Made by a program: the position numbers and the translations under genes. 64,000 bases of DNA from Candidatus Obscuribacterales bacterium (GTDB taxonomy: Bacteria > Cyanobacteriota > Vampirovibrionia > Obscuribacterales > Obscuribacteraceae). Positions 35,136 through 43,269 of this stretch are shown piece after piece (the first letter of the stretch is position 1; every line of letters starts with the position of its first letter). Location of the stretch: positions 1 through 64,000 of the forward strand of contig JAIERK010000010.1 of NCBI GenBank assembly GCA_019746975.1, read 5' to 3'. The notes beneath the pieces were generated by a model. It saw nothing but the letters and a program-made list of their open reading frames with translations. It had not been told where the DNA came from and did no database searches.

Positions 35136-36869
35136 ATGCAAAATCGTTGGTGGAAACTGTTGTTTTTCGCGACCGCGGCAAGCGCTGTCGCTTCTTGCAC
35201 TGATGCCCAATCGCAGCCAGCGGCCGATAAGTCCAAAGGTAAAACAAAAATCGTGAAGACAGTCATCGCCGGCCAAGATATTGCTATCGATGACGGTATC
35301 GCACTAAGCGCCGATGAAAGGACACCGCTCCTATTATTCAAATCGTCAAACAGCACAGAAATACCACCTACACTTGAGGTAAGCAAGGAAACTACAGTCT
35401 GGAACAACGGCAGAACCACAAGATTCCAACTCCTTGGTCTGCGAAATGACGTCGAGTCTCACAGTAGAGCGTACGCTGTCTCGATCGAGACATTTCCGTC
35501 TCCAACACCCAAGTTTTCCAACACGGCGTCCGGCAGCTATTCATGGAGCTACAACAACTCTACCAGTCTTCACGATGGCACCACATTCAAAGTCATTTCG
35601 ACGAATCCATTGCTCGTTATAGGCTCGGACTCAGGACTTGGCTCCAGCAATGACTATACTGTGGTCACCAACTTTGGCATAAGAGCCGTCAAAGGCAAGG
35701 CGCTAAACCCAAAGGCGATCCGTTTCAAGAAGAATTCTGGAGAGGAAATTCTATGCCCATGGAAAGAGAGTATTTCTTACTACGACATACCCGAGTCCGC
35801 TAAAGGACACGGCACCATCAGAGGTCCCGCCCCCGGAACAAGTACTTGCGCAACATCGATCGGACCGGCAAAAATTGTATTGTCTCGCACATACCCTGGA
35901 AAAGGCCTAACGGACGTCTCACTTAATGTCGCTCCGGGTGCGCTTTACCACGGACCTTTCATCCTCAGCTACACGGTGCCTGATTTCTATTCAGCTTCGA
36001 TTGGCATACCGACATATATCCCACCCGGGAGCCAGCCACCGATGAAGTATGTTCGGCACGCTGCTCATGATGCTGATTTCCGAGAGACATGGGCACTGGA
36101 GCTCAATCCACCAATCATGGTCGAATACGGTATGGGAGCGGATGGACCAGCCACCGGCGCAGCTCGAATTTCATTCCAGATCTGGAAATTCGGCGACAAG
36201 TTGTATGGATCCGGCGGGTACAGTTACAGCGACTGCGGACTACGCGGAGGTGGATGGTTAGAGGGAGAAATCAACGATGGTGTTGTGAGCATCAAAATGA
36301 CTGGTCAGCCCAACATGACATTAATTTCGACATTGGTGACCAGAGACGAAATTCGAGGCACGGCAAAGATTCTAGGCGACGCTCCTGGCTTTGGTCCACA
36401 ATCGTCGTCATCTTCACGCACCTTCGTACTGAAGGCATCCAACTCCGGCGACGATGGAACCTTCACACGCTCAAGCTCGGAGTCGAACTCAAAAGGAAGG
36501 TTCTCAGATCTCGAGCGCAAAGGCGCCAACAAAGACTACTGGGACGCGCTGACTACCGCTCCGGGTACCTATGGACGAAATTCTCTGGCGCTGGAAACAG
36601 AGCGGCTCATTCAAGCGGAGAGCGTACCCTCCTCGTCTAAGTACTCGCTCGACGGCAAACTACGATCTCTCGCTCACATGCAATATTGCGCATGGTTATC
36701 GCACAAGAGCAAGCTCGGGCTCAATCATCCCATTACAGTCGCCAATGGAAAAGTTGCCGAAGTGCTATTTCAGCGAGTTCTAAGCAGCTCTGTAGAACCA
36801 GTTTCAACAGATGACACAACGCGAAAACATCTTTCCGAGATTTTGAGAGCATCAAATCGAGCCAAGTAA
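35136..36869 (+). CDS. Large secreted lipoprotein, hypothetical
   Basis: 577 aa. Signal peptide with lipobox AVASC (Cys 21) followed by TDAQSQPAADK linker, so lipid-anchored. The body is beta-rich with many Ser, Gly and Thr (SGSYSWSYNNSTSLHDG, YGSGGYSYSDCGLRGGGW) and few charges, and near the C-terminus a helical part (SLAHMQYCAWLSHKSKLGL). No catalytic motif recognised. GGAGGGACTAATG gives a strong start. It may be a surface or adhesion protein. Confidence 0.82.
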   Translation: MQNRWWKLLFFATAASAVASCTDAQSQPAADKSKGKTKIVKTVIAGQDIAIDDGIALSADERTPLLLFKSSNSTEIPPTLEVSKETTVWNNGRTTRFQLLGLRNDVESHSRAYAVSIETFPSPTPKFSNTASGSYSWSYNNSTSLHDGTTFKVISTNPLLVIGSDSGLGSSNDYTVVTNFGIRAVKGKALNPKAIRFKKNSGEEILCPWKESISYYDIPESAKGHGTIRGPAPGTSTCATSIGPAKIVLSRTYPGKGLTDVSLNVAPGALYHGPFILSYTVPDFYSASIGIPTYIPPGSQPPMKYVRHAAHDADFRETWALELNPPIMVEYGMGADGPATGAARISFQIWKFGDKLYGSGGYSYSDCGLRGGGWLEGEINDGVVSIKMTGQPNMTLISTLVTRDEIRGTAKILGDAPGFGPQSSSSSRTFVLKASNSGDDGTFTRSSSESNSKGRFSDLERKGANKDYWDALTTAPGTYGRNSLALETERLIQAESVPSSSKYSLDGKLRSLAHMQYCAWLSHKSKLGLNHPITVANGKVAEVLFQRVLSSSVEPVSTDDTTRKHLSEILRASNRAK

Positions 36870-36924
36870 GATTGCCACTATCAACAGTGGCAGACAATGG
36901 ACTCTTCGATCCGGGATATTGGTT

Positions 36925-38187
36925 CTACGCTCCTAGAGCAGTTATTACAGCCTCCGCTGCGTGCCGACCGGATAGCATTGCACCGTTGATGGAGCCTGTT
37001 TCTTTATAGTCTCCACAAGAGTAGACCTGACCACCATTTCTGTAGGCACCGTAGGCACCGTCGACAGAGACAAGAGCCGCGTTTGTTTGAGCCGGCAACG
37101 CATACTTGATTCGATAGGTTCGGAGGTGATTCCATCGCTTTACGCTTGAACCGAACCAACCTTGCATCTGGTTTCTCACCGCATCATCTAACTGCTGGTC
37201 ATTGAGAGCAGCATCACCGACAACGACAGCGCCGATCAGCGACTGCCCTGGTGGCGCATAACTCGGACTGACATTACTCGGCACCACTAAGTTGGTGACA
37301 ATTCCTGAATTCTCTCCGTTTAGAACAATCATTGGTTCGTTGAATGGTGCCTTGTCAGTCGAGTAATAAACACATGTCTGACTACCGAAGCTCTTCGGCT
37401 CCGCCATACCCAGAAGACGCTTACACTGCGGCTCTTCGGTCGCGACAATGATCGCGCGACCATGGACTTTTCTTCCAGACGCAAGTCTGATTGAACTACC
37501 TTCTACCTGAGCGACCGGCTGATTGTAATGGATATGATCTGCCGGCAACGAGTCCGCGATCTGCATAGGTATCGATTGCATCCCATGCGCAGGCAAAACA
37601 TTGTCGCCTCGAGCCAACATATCGAACACAAAGTCGAACAATTTTTCCGAAGTCTCAAGTGTGGGGTCTAGAAAGATACCTGCAAAAAAGGGACGAAAGA
37701 ATTGATTGATCATAGACTCTGAGAATCCGAACTTCTTCAAAGCGGAGATGGTTGATTGCGCATTGGCAGCCCCCTTCCCCTGCTGCGATGAGTCCATAGC
37801 CTTCTGCCGAAGTGATACTATCAGGAGCTTGTCCGAGATAGTTCCGACTGACGAGAACAAAGTCTTAAGAGCGCTCATGGGACAACGAAAAGGATCCGAC
37901 AATTCATGAAATTTCCCGTTTGCACGCACCATCGCACCTGGCGAAAATGGCTTAAAATCAAGCTGATCGTAACGCAAAAATTTGCGCGCCTCTGGATAAG
38001 CTGTCAGAAAAATCTGAAAGCCACGGTCGAGGAGAAAGCCATCATGGAGATCCGTCCGCACTCTGCCCCCCGCGGAGTCGGATGCCTCGTATATTGAGAA
38101 TGGTATTCCGTGGTCGTGCAACTTTCGAGCACAACAGAGTCCAGCCAAGCCCGCGCCCACAATAATTACCTGGTCTATGTCATTCAT
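36925..38187 (-). CDS. FAD-dependent amine oxidase/phytoene desaturase-like protein
   Basis: 420 aa. The dinucleotide-binding start MNDIDQVIIVGAGLAGLCCA (G-x-G-x2-G), the E of FSIYEASDSAGGRVRTD with the conserved GGR, and the C-terminal FAD motif YSCGDYKETGSINGAMLSGRHAA are typical of the NAD(P)/FAD-dependent oxidoreductases of the flavin amine oxidase/desaturase superfamily. The middle (FFRPFFAGIFLDP) is normal for carotenoid-desaturase-related members. Substrate unknown. ATG 38187 has GCGAGGCG 7 nt upstream; the 35-codon extension to 38292 has none. Confidence 0.92.
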   Translation of the reverse strand: MNDIDQVIIVGAGLAGLCCARKLHDHGIPFSIYEASDSAGGRVRTDLHDGFLLDRGFQIFLTAYPEARKFLRYDQLDFKPFSPGAMVRANGKFHELSDPFRCPMSALKTLFSSVGTISDKLLIVSLRQKAMDSSQQGKGAANAQSTISALKKFGFSESMINQFFRPFFAGIFLDPTLETSEKLFDFVFDMLARGDNVLPAHGMQSIPMQIADSLPADHIHYNQPVAQVEGSSIRLASGRKVHGRAIIVATEEPQCKRLLGMAEPKSFGSQTCVYYSTDKAPFNEPMIVLNGENSGIVTNLVVPSNVSPSYAPPGQSLIGAVVVGDAALNDQQLDDAVRNQMQGWFGSSVKRWNHLRTYRIKYALPAQTNAALVSVDGAYGAYRNGGQVYSCGDYKETGSINGAMLSGRHAAEAVITALGA

Positions 38188-38375
38188 ACAATCGCCTCGC
38201 AGAGTTTTATCGTAGAAATTACTAAATGCTGAACTCACGCGTCCCACATATGACAGGCACCCACGGTCAGCAGGTCTGGAGACAACCTTCACGGGCTATC
38301 CGCGGCACTCTCATATAAGAGTAGTCAAACGAGGTGAACTACAGGTGAACGAACAGTGGAACAGCGATCTAGAAC

Positions 38376-38465
38376 CGCACTGCTGCCTGATTCGGCCTCA
38401 CGTAACCTGAGGTCAGGTCAGGAACGCAGCGGTCGCCTGGCTCTGAGCTGGGGCGGCATGGAGCG
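38376..38465 (+). ncRNA. ffs: Candidate small SRP RNA (4.5S-like)
   Basis: A rod-like self-complementary stretch centred on a GGAA loop. Arms: CGC 38376-38378 with GCG 38463-38465; TGCTGCC 38381-38387 with GGCGGCA 38452-38458 (one G.U); CTCA 38397-38400 with TGAG 38444-38447. All centre on bases 38420-38422. The apical part has GGTCAGG (38411-38417), GGAA (38421-38424) and GCAGC (38426-38430) in the order of the SRP RNA helix-8 core, GGTCAGGTCCGGAAGGAAGCAGCC. The inner stem by the loop is imperfect, so this is not a textbook copy. It lies alone in a 560-bp gene-free space. Order and symmetry make chance unlikely. Confidence 0.6.
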
Positions 38466-38751
38466 CTAATTGACGGCTGAAGATAAGGATCCAAAAGAGG
38501 AGATGCTGTTGATGCCGTTTAGCTCAGAAAACCAATTTGCGGTTGAAGCGCCTTGCTTGATCGAGAGCGGATTGCATCCAGCTACGGCTGGACTAAGGTT
38601 TTTCCATTTACATCTTTTTCTTCTATCACTTTACGTGGTTTAGGAAATTGAACTTGGTCCAACCACAAATCGAACTCCTCGCTACTTCGAGAAGGGAATA
38701 CACGAAACAGCAAGCGTGAATTTCTGATCAGAGCGACTATGCTGCTCAATG

Positions 38752-39328
38752 CTACTTGGCGAAAACAAAGTCTCCGGACTTGACCAACTTCGAATCTACC
38801 TTCCTTACCCGAAGTCCGACTTGCTCGCCCTTGGAAGCTTGTGTGAGACCTGAAGCGTTGATCATTTCAATTGTCTCGACCACAACTATGATTTGTTCCG
38901 GTCCCGAGTCTAACGTCACACCGTCGCCTCGATGCACGATGCCTTTCTGGACGGTGCCGGTCAAAATGTGCTTCTCAATATTCTTGATGAAGAATATCTC
39001 CTCAATGCTGAACGCGAATTTCAGCATTCCGTAATTGGCTTCAGCGATCGCAAGTGCCCGCTGGTAGATCTCCTCAGCTTGAGGATCATTCATGGTTGTC
39101 TGAGCGCGACGAGATTCAGCGAGTTGATTTAGTAAATTTGTACTACCATCGGGTCTGTTGCAGGATCGTTGCTGATAGTGCCGATCGCCTGAATCGCCAG
39201 CTGAGTGCAACCTCCGGACCTTGAGAAATGATTGCTTCCGCGCGTCGGAGAGCCTCTTTGTAGTTGCCCTTCCGAAAAAGTTTCAAAGCCTCTTCGGGAT
39301 CGGTACGTTTTCTGAAAAAATCAAACAT
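38752..39328 (-). pseudogene. Frameshifted TPR plus EF-Tu domain-2 gene
   Basis: From ATG 39328 the first frame encodes MFDFFRKRTDPEEALKLF, KGNYKEALRRAEAII (a TPR) and then shifts: the following text (QLAIQAIGTISNDPATDPMVV) is in a second frame, and the last part (AEEIYQRALAIAEANYG, then HILTGTVQKGIVHRGDGVTL and VGLRVRKVDSKLVKSGDFVF) in a third. That last domain is like EF-Tu domain 2, known from small EF-Tu/IF-2-type proteins. At least two frameshifts break the gene. If a product is made, it is the 3' frame from ATG 39093 (114 aa). Function unknown. Confidence 0.65.
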
Positions 39329-39446
39329 GGTTTAATGACTGGATGAGATCGAGAATCGCATTGCAGGAGCGAATGCAAATTATCCTTTATCCGCTCGATC
39401 CCATCCACTCAAACGTCGTGGTGAAGAGAAAATTAAACCTCAACAC

Positions 39447-39935
39447 TTACTGACCCCGACGCGGGATATTGCTGATATGAGCACCGACAACCCGTGTACC
39501 AACCCCTGACGGCTTTACATTGATCTCTAACTCCGCGCTAGCATTGGGAACTCGCCGATAGGTACCGGAGTTGACTTGCAGCCTACCATGCTTGATATGG
39601 AACTCTCGAAATGCCAACGAAACGTTTATTCCGTTGTCTTTCAAGAGTTGCTGAAGATTTTCCGCTCGAGCACTAGAGTAATTGCCAGCAGCCATGTATT
39701 TCACCAATGCTTGAGACCCTGGTCCAGTAAGTTGCAAGTCACCGTTGGCATCCTTTTGTATGAATTTCTTAGCGTTAAGCAGCAGCTGAATTGCATCAGA
39801 AGTTGCATCGACCTTCTTCTCAGCCATTTTTTCAGGCTTCCACGCCTCCTGGGCTGCCATTGCAAAACCGCAATCAAAGCTATTTCCTAATTCTTCAGGC
39901 ACCGCGGGCGATTGCATAATTTCTGAAAATTCCAT
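39447..39935 (-). CDS. Hypothetical protein, 162 aa
   Basis: Soluble, no signal peptide. The N-terminus is acidic (MEFSEIMQSPAVPEELG), then a helix (SDAIQLLLNAKKFIQ), then RAENLQQLLKDNGINVSLAFREF and a beta-like C-terminus (TRVVGAHISNIPRRGQ). ATG 39935 with AAGGACGG upstream. No family recognised. Confidence 0.65.
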   Translation of the reverse strand: MEFSEIMQSPAVPEELGNSFDCGFAMAAQEAWKPEKMAEKKVDATSDAIQLLLNAKKFIQKDANGDLQLTGPGSQALVKYMAAGNYSSARAENLQQLLKDNGINVSLAFREFHIKHGRLQVNSGTYRRVPNASAELEINVKPSGVGTRVVGAHISNIPRRGQ

Positions 39936-40314
39936 CGTAGACCGTCCTTTTTGAAAAGTAGAGTTGCCATTTAGTACAGTCGCGACATTGCGAAATCGCT
40001 TGCGTGGAGCCTATACCGCAGGCTCGATATCAAACACACGACTCGCTCGTCTGTGAAAACTTCTATACAAGGTTTATAGACTTCTGGACACGCAATGGAA
40101 ATGTGTGTGCAGCACCACACCAAATAATCAATAGTCCAAAATAGAAATACTCACAAAAGCCTGTCGTGAAGCCACTCTAAGCTGCTCAAATTTTCTAACA
40201 CCACATTCGTCGCAGTCGCCTGAGTGAAAGCCGTTTTCTTGCCACTACTATTGATTATGAGTGAAACAAACAAAATTGCTCCTGAATGCAAAGCAATTTT
40301 CATCACCGTTCTAC
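39936..40314. other. Gene-free spacer
   Basis: 379 bp, AT-rich, no frame worth naming and no hairpin of note. Confidence 0.4.
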
Positions 40315-42276
40315 CTATTTAGGAAGCAATCGAGACCGCTTCTCAATCAAGTCTCGTCGCACGATCGCCTTGGCGATAACCTCGAGCTTTTGCGCTTCTG
40401 TAGCTCTTCCGCGCATGCGGAGTAGTTTACTAACGTCGGTCATATTGCCGGCGGCAAGTAGACTGGTTTCACCCGTAGAGCCGGCAGTGCTAGCAAGCGC
40501 CCAGAAATAAATTTTCAATGCAGTATCGATTTTCCCCTGGCAGTACAGCATGAATGCCAGATCGTTCAATCGCAATGCGACTTCCAATTTCCTCGCTTCC
40601 AGCGGTACTCTTGGAAGATCTGATACGTAGGTTGTATCGATCGCAATGTTGTCCGGCGTCTGCTCTTCGGATATTAGTTGGAGCAAAAACTCAGTCTGCT
40701 TGCCGGGTGGAGAATCACCCCTGTACGCATTTTTGTAGATTACCAGCGCTCTTTGGAGCAGTGGCTTTGCTTCGTCGTACTTTCGCTGTTGAATGTATAT
40801 GGAAGCAAGACCGCCGAGATCGCGAGCAACGCTGGGATGATTGGCACCAAGTGAATCAATGTCGCTAGCGATCATTCGCTCGTAGAACGAGACGCGCTGC
40901 TGATTGATTTTCTCCAGCGCAGCGAAATCGGAGTAGGATCTGTCTGGAATGATCTGTGCGCTCGTGGTATCGGGAGCGGTGCTAATATCCGGAGATGCGA
41001 CACTGACGTCCTGATTCCCCGGTGCTGTAGCGCCGCCACTTCTCGCGTCTGCTTCGGCGCCGGCCTTATCCGCCAGTTGTACAGAGACCTGGGCGCTCCA
41101 ATTAGATTGCGGCGCTCCACGTTTTTTTCTCAGCTCGCCTACTCGATCTTTCAACAACTCAGCTTGAAAGGAAGAACGCAGCGGTTTTGCTCGCTCCGCT
41201 TCAGTCTTCAGCAACAAGGTTATATAGTCAGTTAATACGTCATCAACAATGTCGCTGGAAGGAAGCTGCTTCTGCCGCATTAAAATATCGAGCGCAGAGA
41301 GGTAGCATTCCTCACCGTCTTTGAACAATTCTTGATCTACTCGGACGCGTCCCAGTCGATGCTGATAATCTCCATATGCCAGACTCTTCGTTCCATAAAC
41401 TTGCGCGGTGATGTCGATGGCTCGCGTATATTGCTTCGCGGATTTCACATAATCGCCTTCGTCCTCGAAGATGCCGGCAAGCTCGACAAGCGGTGTTATA
41501 AGCTCGGCGCTATGTTTGCCATGAGCCTTTTCAAGGATGCGGATTATTTTCTTATAGAGCGGAATTGTATCAGCAATCAAATCCTGCATGTATAGAACGC
41601 GCGCAAGAGAGATCATACAAAGTGCGTTGTTGTCGGCAGTGCCAGTCAGCTTCACCTCATCGCACGCGCTCCGGAAGCAGAGCTCGGCGCGTGCAAACTC
41701 TTTTATTTTCAGGAATTGCTCGCCTTCTGCGATATCCGCCTTCCAATCGCCAGACAAGGCAGGCTTGGACTTGGCGTCTGCCGGCATTTTAGTTGGTACT
41801 ATGACGAGAGAAGCAGCTGGTACCGTTAGCGATACCAGCAGGGCGAGAGCGAAGATGGAGAGCTTTCTCGGTCGGAGAGTGCGAAGCAATGAGATCTGAC
41901 GATGTCGTAGAACCGGCGTCGTCGGAGAGGAGATGCTCGATGCCGGCGACACGCCGGCGGTCCCAATTAGCATGCTTGCGCGGGCTGGTTTTATGAGGTC
42001 CGATGAGGACGAAGCTGGTTTTACGAGGTTCGACGTGGACGAGACGGTTTTGCTCCGTGCCGGCGAGACGCCGGCTGTCCGAGTAAGCACGGCTGCTCGG
42101 GCTGTTTTCACGAGACTCGGCGAGTTCGCAGAGGTGTTGCTCGGTGCCGGCGACACGCCGGCGGTCCCAGTAAGCACGGCTATGCGGGCTCGTATTACGA
42201 GGTCAGTCGACAACTGGGCGGGTTTTGCGGGGTCCGAAGAGGTCGGGGTGATTTTGCTCATGGAATGTCGTTGCAT
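40315..42276 (-). CDS. TPR protein with palindrome-derived N-terminal repeats and membrane anchor
   Basis: 653 aa. Residues 1-120 hold three degenerate repeats (TGTAGVSPAPSN, TRTAGVSPARSK, IGTAGVSPASSI) that are translations of GCCGGCG-x3-CGCCGGC palindromes, not a normal domain. A hydrophobic segment near 138-157 (IFALALLVSLTVPAASLVIV) may be a signal or anchor. From about 175 come TPR units (AEGEQFLKIKEFARAELCFRSA, AGIFEDEGDYVKSAKQYTRAI) and, near the C-terminus, MIASDIDSLGANHPSVARDL, a motif shared with the TPR protein at 49582. ATG 42276 overlaps the previous stop (TAATG). Translation of the repeats might be spurious if a later start is used. Confidence 0.8.
   Translation of the reverse strand: MQRHSMSKITPTSSDPAKPAQLSTDLVIRARIAVLTGTAGVSPAPSNTSANSPSLVKTARAAVLTRTAGVSPARSKTVSSTSNLVKPASSSSDLIKPARASMLIGTAGVSPASSISSPTTPVLRHRQISLLRTLRPRKLSIFALALLVSLTVPAASLVIVPTKMPADAKSKPALSGDWKADIAEGEQFLKIKEFARAELCFRSACDEVKLTGTADNNALCMISLARVLYMQDLIADTIPLYKKIIRILEKAHGKHSAELITPLVELAGIFEDEGDYVKSAKQYTRAIDITAQVYGTKSLAYGDYQHRLGRVRVDQELFKDGEECYLSALDILMRQKQLPSSDIVDDVLTDYITLLLKTEAERAKPLRSSFQAELLKDRVGELRKKRGAPQSNWSAQVSVQLADKAGAEADARSGGATAPGNQDVSVASPDISTAPDTTSAQIIPDRSYSDFAALEKINQQRVSFYERMIASDIDSLGANHPSVARDLGGLASIYIQQRKYDEAKPLLQRALVIYKNAYRGDSPPGKQTEFLLQLISEEQTPDNIAIDTTYVSDLPRVPLEARKLEVALRLNDLAFMLYCQGKIDTALKIYFWALASTAGSTGETSLLAAGNMTDVSKLLRMRGRATEAQKLEVIAKAIVRRDLIEKRSRLLPK
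41942..41958. repeat. Palindromic repeat GCCGGCG-ACA-CGCCGGC, copy 1
   Basis: Perfect 7-bp inverted repeat with three-base spacer, part of a 60-70-bp unit continuing GGTCCCA..TTAGCA..GCGGGCT. See copies 2-4. Confidence 0.85.
42059..42075. repeat. Palindromic repeat, copy 2
   Basis: GCCGGCG-AGA-CGCCGGC followed by TGTCCGAGTAAGCACGGCT, in the same orientation as copy 1 within the N-terminal coding part of the TPR gene. Confidence 0.85.
42146..42162. repeat. Palindromic repeat, copy 3
   Basis: GCCGGCG-ACA-CGCCGGC followed by GGTCCCAGTAAGCACGGC. Third copy inside the same gene. Confidence 0.85.
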
Positions 42277-42980
42277 TAGGGATCACCTTCTCCCCAGGGG
42301 AAGCCTTTGTCTAAGTTGATCCACCCGTTGAGTTTGTACGGGACGGGAGAACCATTGTCTTCAGCCGTTGAGAAGCCGCCATTTTGAATTGGATCGACCG
42401 AGGAAGGCACCCAGTCATGAAGCGCATCTTCATTTGGTTTAGTCAAACTTTTGTAGGTCCTCTTCTCGTCCCTAATCATGCGTTTTCGATAATCAGTTAA
42501 TCGAGACCAATCATCTCCTCCGCCGGAGAATGCATCGGCAGAGGCAGAGCGCATCGAATCGTCGTCGTCGCTCTCGCCATGCTCGTCATCAGAGGCGAAA
42601 CCGGATGTGCCATCGGATTTAGTATCATCATGGGGAGCGCCAGTTGCGTCCGTAAAGATTGACACACCAGGGTCATCTTTGAAGTCGCGAAAAGTCTTTT
42701 TGCTAAAATCAGTATCGGTAAAGTCAGACATCCAAAATTTCTTCAAGATGTTTTTTCGATCAGTACTGTCATCACTCTGGTCGTCGTGATCTCTCTTGTA
42801 TTCTTTCTCTTCTTCTCGACGCCGCTCTTCGCGATTCTTGTCGTCCATGTAGTTGAAGAGATCATCGCTGACGGTCGTTTTTTTAAACGGATTGAGATCA
42901 AGTGGATCTGCAGCGGCAGGTCCGGCAAAACACACTGAAGTCAACAATAATGAAGTTAATGGGATTATGCGGAGCTGCAC
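42276..42980 (-). CDS. Secreted acidic hypothetical protein
   Basis: 234 aa with a signal peptide (IIPLTSLLLTSVCFAGPAAAD). The mature protein is unusually rich in D, E, K and S (DDKNREERRREEEKEYKRD, DDEHGESDDDDSMRSAS) and is probably disordered. Start is GTG 42980; no strong ribosome site. Its stop TAA overlaps the ATG of the next gene (TAATG), which indicates translational coupling with the TPR protein and a shared job outside or at the membrane. Confidence 0.75.
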   Translation of the reverse strand: MQLRIIPLTSLLLTSVCFAGPAAADPLDLNPFKKTTVSDDLFNYMDDKNREERRREEEKEYKRDHDDQSDDSTDRKNILKKFWMSDFTDTDFSKKTFRDFKDDPGVSIFTDATGAPHDDTKSDGTSGFASDDEHGESDDDDSMRSASADAFSGGGDDWSRLTDYRKRMIRDEKRTYKSLTKPNEDALHDWVPSSVDPIQNGGFSTAEDNGSPVPYKLNGWINLDKGFPWGEGDP

Positions 42981-43269
42981 GCTTCGTTCACCAGTGGAAT
43001 GTCAATGATTATAGCCACTCTCGCAACCGAGGAGACAATTGCAGTTTTTATAAAAATCCATCATCACCTCTGGAATTTCAGCTGTTGACTTCCGATCACT
43101 AGTAAAATAATTGACTTCCATCGCCCGCTTGCTAAGCACTTCCCGCGAGGCAACTGCGGCGATTCGGCGAAATTAACTTCAGCTCTTTTGCGTCAGCACT
43201 CCGCCCTTTACTTCAGCCTCCGTCGGTAACTGCGCGCGGAGCCCATCCGGCAACTCTCTCAATCAACGA

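Noticed and set aside
41933-42319. 128-aa plus frame with GDTPAVPVST-type repeats
   Set aside because: It is the other-strand translation of the palindromic repeats, not a gene.
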